This document shows positions 55,305 to 64,000 of a stretch of 64,000 nucleotides of DNA, piece after piece. The notes under the pieces are model-generated. The model did not search any database, had not been told where the DNA came from, and worked only from the letters and a program-made list of their open reading frames with translations. Source of the stretch: Drosophila persimilis (taxonomy: Eukaryota > Arthropoda > Insecta > Diptera > Drosophilidae); the NCBI RefSeq assembly GCF_003286085.1, contig NW_020825503.1, forward strand, positions 1-64,000, written 5' to 3'. Each line of letters opens with the position of its first letter. The stretch's first letter is position 1. The position numbers were made by a program, and so were the translations under genes.

Positions 55305-56940
55305 AATATGCGAATTATAAGAGTATAAACCAATAAAACGGTTCTCTCTTCATGTCAGCCTCCCTGTCCCCTGCTAATGCAGGTGGCGATGGAAATTGGT
55401 TCGACATGAAGAGAGAATACCAATTTAGTTCGCAAGACGAACACAACAGAAACAACATCCCGCACATTTCCCTCGCACCAACAAGAGAGAACTCCATCCA
55501 GATGTGCACCATAGCTGCAAAAATAAAAAACCATCAAACAATAAACATTGGTGCGATCTATTGTCCACCTGCACAAGAATGGATTGATAAACAATTTAAA
55601 CAGGTATTTGACTCTCTGGGTAGCAGATTTATCGTAGCTGGGGATTGGAACGCCAAAAGCCAGTGGTGGGGCAATGCAAGATCGTGTAGAAGACGGGCTG
55701 CACTTCTGAAATGCATCCAGGAAAACGACCAAAGCATACTGGCCACTGGATCCCCCACCCATTTCCCTTCAAATCGACGACATATGCCGTCTGCTATAGA
55801 CTTTGCGGTTTATAAGGGTATTAGACACAATTTAATTCACATTGAAACATCATATGACTTAGGTTCAGATCACAACATGCAAATCATTAAACTCCTCCTG
55901 AGACCTGAATATGGAAAAAAGAAGATACTATTACCAAAAAATGCAAATATCAGAAGATTTCAAGCTCACCTAGAACAGCGAATCCATCTGGAGACTGAAC
56001 TTCACAACGGCGACGACATAGATGATGCAGTGGCTATCCTTGAAAAGAACATTTACATTGCAGGTGAATTGGCTTCGCAAACCTCAAGTAACCAGCACAC
56101 AGTGTACGGACCGCAAAACTTTCATCTTGACTCGCAAACGCTGAAAGCGATCAAGATCAAAAGAATTCTCTGCAAAATCAACCAAAAAGATAGGTGCTCC
56201 AACCCCCTCATTGCACGCACTATCAATCAGCTGACTAACAGAATAAGTAACGGATCAAGCTACAAACGACCAAACTGATAGGTACAGCATGCAGAAACTA
56301 TGGCGGCTCACCAACACAATCAAGAGACAGCCCATTCCAAATCTGCCAGTCAGAAGGCACGTGGCGGAAGGGCAGCAAGCTCCTGCTGATCCTTGGTGCA
56401 AAACTACGGAGGAAAAAGCTGAGGCCTTTGCGCAGCACCTGGAAGCACGTTTCACGCCAAAGATCACGGCAGCCCTAGAAGACAGAGAAGAAATTAACGC
56501 AGTATTACAAGAAAACGGTCCAGATGAAGCTGCTCAAATAATCAGACCTGTGACCATCCAGGAACTCAAATCGGAAATTAAGAAGCTCAAGACGAAAAAG
56601 GCACCCGGTCTCGACAGTATCGACAATCGCGTCATCTCTGCCAACATCCGCCATCGAGTATCTGCTGTTGATATGCAACTCGGCTCTGCAGTTCGGCCAC
56701 TTCCGAAAGTCCTGGAAATGCGCAAAAATCTCTATGTTAAGGAAACCAGGAAAGCCGAGTGATAGGCTTGAGTCCTACAGACCCATCACCCAGCTTACAG
56801 GCTTCTCCAAAATCCTTGAACGCCTCATCCTCAAGCGACTCTTTGAAGAAGAAAGCTTTGCCATGGCTATTCCAAACCATCAATTTGGCTTCAGAAGTTA
56901 GCACTCAGCGGAACAGCAAATCGGACGAGTCACGCAATTT
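55305..56940 (+). mobile_element. Family J LINE, copy J14 (3'-truncated)
   Basis: Head, endonuclease, linker and first part of RT. It ends at CACGCAATTT (56940), where unit 2 of the segmental duplication begins. It has the GDWNAKS variant. Confidence 0.85.
55352..56940 (+). pseudogene. Family J ORF2 of J14, broken and truncated
   Basis: Open 55352-56278 across the truncated endonuclease (GAIYCPP, GDWNAKSQWWG, SDHNM) and linker. A deletion near 56265 and a 5-bp loss near 56634 shift the frame. RT sequence reappears in the 56668-56901 frame and stops at TAG 56899-56901, the same nonsense change as in J3. It ends at 56940, before the catalytic YADD. Confidence 0.8.
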
Positions 56941-57140
56941 ATGGCCAGAGGTTAGTGGTCACAGATGGACTTAACCACGAAATAATCTTAGGTATTTCTG
57001 CTGAAATGAAAGTGATGAAAATTAATTGGTAGCCAGATAGGGAATATCTACTCATACTCTTCTCGTGATGGCCATGTAAAAATCACAAATTTGATTTATT
57101 CGATACAGCTTCAAGGCACCTTGGGCAATATATTTATGAA
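56941..57140 (+). pseudogene. Decayed exon-like fragment, WD40-like, copy 2
   Basis: The second copy of the 47440-47690 fragment, starting within GQRLVVTDGLNHEI and carrying the same TAG and TGA/frameshift lesions. These lesions therefore predate the duplication. Its first part is missing because the duplication border lies inside it. Confidence 0.4.
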
Positions 57141-58195
57141 GTTTACAGAGCCCTTAAATATTTATTGAAGCTAAAATAACTTTTGCCAGGATGCAAGACC
57201 AAACTACGAGTAGAAAGCTAGTTTCGCCTGACAGCTGCATTTGGAGATAAGCAGCCAGAAGCTGGAAGCTCTGGTCACTTTCAATGCATACAGAGACAAA
57301 ATTAAAATTCAAAGAACTCTGCATAAGCCAACGCTAGTTGTCACACAAGTGCAAAAATGCAGACAATAGGAAAATGCCATGCAAAGGAAAACATGAAATT
57401 TAATATCCAAACGGATGGCAGAACCATATGAAATTTAAAACCGAATCTGCCGCACCACACCACTCCCTCTCCTATTTATATAGTGCATAGACGATTTACG
57501 ATATACGATAGACGATAGTAGGTTGATATAGTGTAAATATTTTTACATGGCAATATGTTGTCACAATAATGCTTGTGTATGTCTGATGAGTGTTTGTTCA
57601 GAATTTGGTCATTGTTGAGCTGAAGATGGAGGCCGAGGCGGAGGCGGAGATGGAGACGGAGATGGAGACGGAGAGTTTATTTGTTTGCCCATGTCTCTGC
57701 ATTTGCAGTTAATTTGTTAAAATTTCACTTGATAAAGTTTCAGAAATTTGTTTTGCCCAAGTGGACGTGGGCTCGGCATCGTTCTAGCTTGTTGTACCAT
57801 AAGTTTTCCAATTTGCATAAATATGCAAAGGGTTTACGACCACACTATGTATATGCAAGTACCTCAAGAAACTATCCCCCCACTGCCTGGAAGGCAACAG
57901 GAGTGGAAACGGATGGATACGATAGCTCTTTGTTTACTGTTTGTTGTTTAGTCGGTTTCAGTAGCCCTTGAATTGGAATTGAAGGGGGGCTCGATTGAAA
58001 GGAAACGCAATGAATGCTGTTTGTACTACAGATGAGATCGGATCGGAGTAAACATTTCAAATCATTTGATAAGCAACCATTGGAGAGTTGGTTTCTATTT
58101 AAAAATCAGCAGTTCACATTATTCGGGTATCAAAAAAATCACAGTTTGAAAAACCTCGTCGAATCATTCATATCTAAAACATTTTCTGTGGTAAG
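57141..58195 (+). other. Non-coding 5' flank of RNF41-like gene 2
   Basis: Matches 47691-48783, with a loss of about 29 bp near 57333, a GA-rich expansion (GGCGGA/GGAGAC units, 57632-57676), a 4-bp change near 57735 and a 28-bp loss near 57818 that removes the start of the candidate TATA box. Confidence 0.65.
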
Positions 58196-58261
58196 GTAAG
58201 CTCAGACATTTGGTAAGGTCGCGCACTTGCCAAATAAATCCAATGCTCTTCCCTCATGCAG
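58196..58261 (+). other. Candidate 66-bp 5' intron of RNF41-like gene 2
   Basis: Same donor and acceptor as in gene 1. Both splice sites are preserved in the duplicate. Confidence 0.6.
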
Positions 58262-58280
58262 GAGCAGTATCCAATCAGTC

Positions 58281-59264
58281 ATGGGGTTCGATATTAACTA
58301 CATTATCGGCCATGTCGATGAGGAGTTGATTTGTCCGATCTGTACCGATGTGCTCGAGACGCCTGTGCAATCGCTCCACTGTGAGCACGCCTTCTGCAGG
58401 GTCTGCATCGAGAAGTGGATGCTGCTAAAGAAACAGTGCCCCGTGGACCGGTCCGAACTGTTGCCGAGCCACCTAGCGCCGGCCTCGCGGCTCATGCGCA
58501 ACATGCTCGGGCGCCTCCAGATCCGGTGCCCCTTCTCGGAGAACGACTGCCCTTTGATACTGTCGCTGGACGACTACCGCGCCCACGTGCTTATCTGCCA
58601 GTTCAACCCCAAGGCCATAGTGGAGTGCAAGAACTGCCTTATGAAGGTGCCCAAGGACGAGCTGCCCGACCACAACTGTATCATCGAGCTGCGGAAGATT
58701 GTGCAGGACCAGGCGACGGAGATAGCAGTGCTCAAGCACACCCAGGTGGATCACGAGATACGAATCGGGGTCCAGATTCGGGAGCTGGAGTTGCTGCAGT
58801 ACTACTTGGCAGCACTGCGCTCAACCAGTCCCATTATGCGCAACGTTGGGAACCAGCTCGACGGCTACGCGGTGTCCCACTGGTGCGCCGGCCTGCCCAC
58901 GGCACGGGTGAACAACTGGAGTAGTGTGGTCTCCACGCCGGACAACGAGATGCACTTTTTGGTCAGAAACAGCCTGCGAGCCAGCGGCTGTCCAATGCAC
59001 TTGCTCAACACGATGGTGGAGCATTGCCACGAGGAGCGCTGGCCCGCCGCCATGGCCACCCTGCAGCGCCGTCGCGCCAACCAAACTCAAATGACGCAAT
59101 TGGTCTCTAGACTGATTAGGCCCCTCTCATCGGGCCGGCAGTGTCTGTGTATCTTTGGAGTCGACAACTACCATGTTCCCGAAAACTTGCGACCATTTTT
59201 GGGCATAACAATGATATTCGTTGATGGCGTGGAGCAGTTGCCCACTGATAGCGTGCACCTCTAA
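58281..59264 (+). CDS. RNF41/Nrdp1-like RING E3 ubiquitin ligase, copy 2
   Basis: 327 residues, open throughout. It has the same RING (C3HC3D with Cys34/His36), TRAF/SIAH-type zinc finger, coiled region and C-terminal substrate-binding domain as copy 1. The only protein difference I see is residue 274, Leu here and Phe in copy 1 (TTC to TTG). Its upstream candidate TATA box is damaged by a 28-bp deletion, so its expression may differ from copy 1 even though the protein is almost the same. The start is chosen as for copy 1 (family MGxD start; the upstream frame to 58227 is intronic). Confidence 0.87.
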   Translation: MGFDINYIIGHVDEELICPICTDVLETPVQSLHCEHAFCRVCIEKWMLLKKQCPVDRSELLPSHLAPASRLMRNMLGRLQIRCPFSENDCPLILSLDDYRAHVLICQFNPKAIVECKNCLMKVPKDELPDHNCIIELRKIVQDQATEIAVLKHTQVDHEIRIGVQIRELELLQYYLAALRSTSPIMRNVGNQLDGYAVSHWCAGLPTARVNNWSSVVSTPDNEMHFLVRNSLRASGCPMHLLNTMVEHCHEERWPAAMATLQRRRANQTQMTQLVSRLIRPLSSGRQCLCIFGVDNYHVPENLRPFLGITMIFVDGVEQLPTDSVHL

Positions 59265-59600
59265 GGGGAACATAATACAGGTGGCAAGTGGAAGGTGGCA
59301 GGTGGCAGGTGGCCGGAGTGTTTACTCCATCGTATTCCAATTCAAAATTTAATTTTGTTTCTACTTTAATAACGTTGCTTTGGAGCCAATTTACGATTCT
59401 TACACCATACATTACATACATTCAGTAAGCACAACCATAGAACCACACCGGTCAAATTTCTGAGTACATTTAAATCAAACAGGGGGAGCCATTCTTTGTT
59501 ATACAAATAAGGTCATACAAACAAAAAATATATGTAATTTTCGGGTTAGTATTTGTGTGAAATATTACTGGGTAAATGCAATGAAATTTATGCCACATAT
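59265..59600 (+). other. 3' flank of RNF41-like gene 2
   Basis: Corresponds to 49853-50188, including the AGGTGGC-type minisatellite (one unit reads AAGTGGA). Non-coding. Confidence 0.6.
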
Positions 59601-59789
59601 AGCTACACACTCCAGCTCCAAGGTTAGCCGGGCAACTCGTGGCCAAAAAATCCGTCACATCCAGAATGACGATGCACTGGACCTCGGCCAGCTTCAGCCC
59701 TGTTGATGCTGTCCTGCAGTCACAGTTTAGCGCCGACACTCGCAAGGATTCCACTTCGCAGCCGACGACGAGACTAATAGGCGTAATGA
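59601..59789 (+). mobile_element. Family J remnant (copy of J13 left part) with L3 target site
   Basis: Same deleted J piece as 50189-50377, ending in AATAGGCGTAATGA (59776-59789). L3 was therefore already inserted before the segment was duplicated. Confidence 0.85.
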
Positions 59790-60240
59790 AATATAAAAAG
59801 AGCAAGCAAGCAAGCAAGTCGTGTACAACATACAGAGGAACAAAATCGTGAAAAACTCAAGTGATACACTATTATTTATTAAATAGAGTGTTTTGTTCAC
59901 ATCATAAACTGTGTACGCATTGAAAGACAACAATTGACGGTGGAAATAATTGAAGATAACGCTACAAAGCCAATTTTAATAAAATACAGTGGAAAAATAT
60001 TTGTTATTGGTTGTGCTGTGGAAGAAGAATATTTGTTATTGTTCTGAACCACTCTCTGTAAACCAGCATTTGATCTTTCGGAGTCACTGAGAGAATAACG
60101 TAGCCATACCCAATAAAAGGTTGCAAGCAGTGCAGACAGCAAAGTTATTGGCAACGCATTGTAAAGAGTCGGCAAAGCAGTATTTCAAGCAGTTTAAAGC
60201 AGTATTTCAAGCAGCACCGTAACGGAAAAACGTTTTGAAC

Positions 60241-61188
60241 ATGGCTCCAGTTTCAAAACGTCTGCGAGAAAAATCTGGAACTGATCTCAAGGGCTCGAAG
60301 AGTTCTGAGGAAATACCAGAAAATATTCAGAAAGCCCTGGACAGAATGTTTGCTAAGCAGGCTGAACTAATCACGGCAAATACGTTAAAGTCTGAGGGTG
60401 TATTGCAGGCCATAGAGGAAAAGTTCACAGCTATGACCAATCAAATTCTTGGTATGGCAGTAGATGTGAAGAAACTCACTGAACGTGTCCTGCAATTGGA
60501 AAAGGCGCGTGAGGTAATCCACGAAATGGAGCAGCAAATTATCAAACTCAAAAATGAGGTACATGGTATGCAAGAAATACGTGCGCAAGTTAGAGATCTA
60601 AGCACACAATGTGTTGAGCGCGCCAAAGCGGACATTGCGTGTGATCTCCGTATTCATGGAATACCCTTTGAAGAAGGTGAAATGTTGAAGGTCCGATTCA
60701 ACAAGATGTGCTTTGCCCTTAACCTAACACCCCTCCCAAGGGTGAAAGACATCTTTAGGATCCGACAGAGAACACACGGAACAGCTGTTGATCCAGTGAT
60801 AATCCTGCGACTAGAGAGTGTGAGAGAGAAGGCGGCGTTGTTGCAAGCTGTTGGCAACTATCGCAGGGAATCGAAAAAACTGCTATCACTGGACCTAATG
60901 GAATTCGACTCACAGGCTGCGTTTTATATTAATGAGCAGCTGTCTAAAGAGAATCTGGCTGTTTTCAAAGAGGCTATGAAAATGAAAAAAGGAAAAGCAC
61001 TATCGGCTGTTTTCACTCGTCGGGCGATCGTGCATGTTAAGAAGCATCCAGCTGGAGAGATTTTTAGAGTGGATAACATGCATGACCTGCAAACATTGCG
61101 GGATACTTCCGAGGATGAGCTTGCAGCAGTTGATCCAGGTGCAGTTAACAGGCCAGTTGAGACAGACCAGAATAACCTTTTTCGTTAG
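60241..61188 (+). CDS. L3 ORF1, copy 2
   Basis: 315 residues from ATG 60241, with the same coiled coil (about 60-120) and RRM-like/C-terminal region as copy 1. I see no amino-acid difference from copy 1. It may still be translated even though ORF2 in this copy is broken. Confidence 0.82.
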   Translation: MAPVSKRLREKSGTDLKGSKSSEEIPENIQKALDRMFAKQAELITANTLKSEGVLQAIEEKFTAMTNQILGMAVDVKKLTERVLQLEKAREVIHEMEQQIIKLKNEVHGMQEIRAQVRDLSTQCVERAKADIACDLRIHGIPFEEGEMLKVRFNKMCFALNLTPLPRVKDIFRIRQRTHGTAVDPVIILRLESVREKAALLQAVGNYRRESKKLLSLDLMEFDSQAAFYINEQLSKENLAVFKEAMKMKKGKALSAVFTRRAIVHVKKHPAGEIFRVDNMHDLQTLRDTSEDELAAVDPGAVNRPVETDQNNLFR

Positions 61189-61308
61189 TAAAACTTCCCT
61201 TAGCCATAGTAATATAATGTTGAAGTTTAAGGTTTTATGTTTTTATATAGTTATAATTGATTTGTGTATATTGCGTGTGCTGCTAATATGCTATTTAGTA
61301 ACTTTTAA

Positions 61309-64000
61309 ATGGTCCATAATATGAATAGACTTCCAACGAATAGTAGGATATTGATTCGTACGCTGGCTAAACAAAAAGATGGCATAAATATTTGTCATAT
61401 AAATGCTCAGAGTCTGTATGGTAAGATTGATGAGTTCCGATATATGTTTGAACAATCGAATGTTGATGTAGTTTGTGTTTCGGAAACGTGGTTCATGCCG
61501 CATCTATGTGATAATGTTATTTTGTGTACCGGATTTGATCTATACCGATCTGATCGGGAAGGAAATGGTGGGGGTGTTGCTGTATACATAAACAAGAAAC
61601 TCAAATCCAAATTAATATGCAAGCACCCTCCAGAAAGTGCAATAGAATACCTTTTTATAGAATTATCGGCCTCTAACAGTTCTCTTAAATTACTATTGGG
61701 CTGTCTGTACAGACCACTCCGCAATACAATCTACCAACAAGTAATTGATGCAATTTCAGACCTATCTGTAAGCTATACTGACGTAATTATAATCGGGGAT
61801 CTAAACAGCAATATACTGAAGGAACGACATATGGAGTCAGCGATGGCATCGTTAGGCTTGCATCTAGTCAATAATAGTAGACCAACACATTTCTCAAACA
61901 CTGCAAGTACATTATTGGACCTTTGTTTTGTCAATGATAAAGAAAAAATCGTTCTTTATGATCAGTTATCTGTCCCAACATTTTCCAGACACGACCTACT
62001 TTTCCTGACTTATGATTTTAATTGTAAAAAGATTGACGACGACATATGGTACCGAAATTTTAAGAGCATTGACATTACCAAACTTAATGACGAATTCAAT
62101 ACATATGACTGGAATATAATATTTGGCATGGATGATGTTAATTCTCAAGTAGAACAACTACGAGCTCACATAACATGTCTTTATGAAAAATTCGTACCAC
62201 TGCGTAAATTAAAGATTGCACAAAAGAAAAATCCATGGTTCAATCAATGTATTGCACACAATATATCATTAAGGGACAAAGCATATAACAAATGGAAACG
62301 CTACAGAACGTCTGTTCAGTATCAAGAATTTAAAACTTTAAGGAAAAAAACCAACCTATTAAAACTGACAGCTAAAAAATCTTTTTATTCTGTAAGGTTT
62401 CAATGTGCAATATTAACAAGAAGGACATGGAGGGAGCTCAAAGACTTGGGAATAGGGAAGAGGACAAATAACACCAAAATTGATGTAGACATAGATGAAT
62501 TAAATAGAAAATTTGTGATAAACGGGGTACCTGAAGTAGCATATAATCATTATCTTGACAATATACCGAATAGTTCCTGTGATAATAACTTTAGCTTCAT
62601 GTGTGCCAGTCAGTGTGATGTCCTTGAATCTGTGCTTAAAATTAAGTCAAATGCAATCGGACTGGATGAAATACATCCAAAATTTCTCAAAATCTTACTT
62701 CCAAAAATATTACCACATGTGACTTATATTTGCAATACTGTCTTAACAAAATCAATATTTCCAAGTACATGGAAGCTTGCGAAAATAACACCGGTCCCTA
62801 AAGGAAAAAATTAATATAGACCTATATCAATTCTATCGTTTTTGTCAAAAGTCCTTGAACAATTAATGTCACAACAAATTCGAACTTTTCTAGATAACAA
62901 TGCACTACTAAGTGACAAACAGTCAGGTTACAGAAGACAAAGAAGCTGTACTACGGCAATAGTAAATATAACGGAAGACATTAGATTAACACAAGATGAA
63001 GGAAATGTGACGCTATTAGTACTACTTGACTTCAGTAAAGCATTTGACACGGTTAACCACGAAATCTTATTAAGTAAATTAGTTAACTTTTTCAATTTTA
63101 GTAAGGTAGCTATAAAGCTATTAAAATCGTATTTAACGGATAGAAGACAGGTAGTGGTAAGTGGAAGTAGAATTTCTTCAATGATGAGCACTGCACGTGG
63201 TGTGCCTCAAGGTTCAGTTCTTGGGCCGCTTTTGTTCTCATTATATGTGAATGACCTGCCAGACGTCCTGTTAAATTGTAAAAGTTATATGTATGCGGAT
63301 GACGTCCAAATGTATGTTAGTCGTCCATTGAGTAAAATTGATGAGTGTATAAGTGTGTGTAACAGTGATTTGCTCAATGTGAGTAGCTGGGCGAAGCGTA
63401 ACGGTCTGGCACTTAATCCAGATAAATGTAAATGTGTAATTATATACAAGAAGCAACTAAATACGATGGCCTATCCAAAACTTGAAATCGAAGGAAAACA
63501 AATTAATTACGTAGATCAGGTGGAAAACTTAGGATTAACATTTAACAATACGCTTTCTTGGAGTAGCCAAGTAGTGAAAGCTACTGGTAGAACATATAGT
63601 CTACTAAGAAAACTCGCACCAACACAAAAATACCTGCCAGATATACTCAAACTAATGATAGCTAAGACATATTTGACACCCACCTTATTCTATGGTATTG
63701 AAATATTTGGAAATTGTGACGCTGAATCTCAAAAAAAACTAAAAGTAACATTTAACAACATTGCCCGCTACATATATAATAAGAGACGAACCGATCATAT
63801 CTCAATCTTAGCAAGACAAATATTCAAAATGGATTTAAAGACATGGATAGGGTACAGAACAATTATTTTTCTACATCGAATAATCTATACCAGACAGCCG
63901 AGCTACTTATATGATAAATTAACCTTTGCTTCATCAAATAGAACGTTGAATCTGGTAACCATAAGGTACAAACTTGCCAATTCAGGAAAACAATTTTTAA
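61309..64000 (+). pseudogene. L3 ORF2, copy 2, nonsense-mutated
   Basis: Identical in layout to copy 1 up to residue 501. Then GAA is changed to TAA (62812-62814), the Glu502 codon in the EYRPIS motif, just inside RT. The same frame continues open afterwards to the window end with LLDFSKAFDTVNH, GVPQGSVLG and YADD. Other residue differences from copy 1 include His-to-Leu and Ser-to-Asn in the LYRPxRxTIYQQ stretch, Ile-to-Lys in TNLLxLTAKK and Ser-to-Cys in RFQxAIL. A truncated endonuclease-only product is possible; an active RT is not. Confidence 0.88.

Larger units (their letters stand above)
47491..56940 (+). repeat. Segmental duplication, unit 1 (about 9.45 kb)
   Basis: Sequence from ATGGCCAGAGGTTAGTGG (47491) recurs from 56941 to the window end at an offset of 9450 falling to 9412 bp, with few substitutions and a handful of indels in the gene's 5' flank. 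It contains the exon-like fragment, the RNF41-like gene, a J remnant, L3 and J14. The right limit at 56940 is inferred from the start of unit 2. Confidence 0.85.
56941..64000 (+). repeat. Segmental duplication, unit 2 (runs off the window)
   Basis: Direct copy of the sequence from 47491. Gene, J remnant, target duplication and L3 follow in the same order. It is cut by the window end at a point matching 54588 of unit 1. Confidence 0.88.
59790..64000 (+). mobile_element. CR1-group LINE L3, copy 2 (runs off the window)
   Basis: The duplicate of L3 copy 1, not an independent insertion: its left flank and target sequence are the same as in unit 1. The 5' UTR, ORF1 and ORF2 are collinear at +9412. 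The 3' end lies beyond the window. Confidence 0.9.

Overview
The window looks like Drosophila heterochromatin or a similarly repeat-dense region. The abundant A/T-rich repeats with a GTCY microsatellite core, a terminal TATACCC motif and a 3' hairpin match DINE-1/INE-1 (mini-me) Helitron-like elements. The variant here resembles, from memory, the obscura-group type, so D. pseudoobscura, D. miranda or relatives are the best guess (inference; no search was possible). There are no bacterial features, tRNA, rRNA or CRISPR.

Layout. (1) 1-21207: a head-to-tail array of a jockey-clade LINE ('family J' here, copies J1-J7), mostly separated by minus-strand DINE-1 copies. From 11594 it becomes a near-perfect 4.30-kb higher-order tandem repeat. 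(2) 21208-29477: an 8.27-kb Ty3/gypsy-type LTR retrotransposon with two 957-bp LTRs, inserted into J7 with target duplication AACT. It has lost most of its reverse transcriptase and the integrase zinc-binding region. (3) 29478-31798: the rest of J7. (4) 31819-36774: a second LINE ('L2'), 5'-truncated and split by two tandem plus-strand DINE-1 copies. (5) 36775-47411: J8-J12, including a second tandem array (1.93-kb unit) built from a rearranged J fragment plus DINE-1 and carrying a perfect 39-bp-arm palindrome. (6) 47491-64000: a direct duplication (unit about 9.45 kb). Each unit holds a decayed exon-like fragment, an intact RING/E3 ligase gene of the RNF41/Nrdp1 family, a J remnant and a full-length CR1-group LINE ('L3').

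The only plausible host genes are the two RNF41/Nrdp1-like copies (48869-49852 and 58281-59264). They differ by one residue and keep all RING ligands, a 66-bp 5' intron and the C-terminal substrate-binding domain. The first L3 copy has open ORF1 and ORF2 with all core motifs and a 14-bp target duplication, so it may be a recently active element; the second has a nonsense codon in ORF2. Every J copy lacks ORF1 and the start of the endonuclease, and all share the same 5' joint. Their copy number is therefore best explained by DNA-level tandem duplication, unequal exchange and gene conversion rather than retrotransposition: an emerging satellite built from a LINE and a Helitron-like element.
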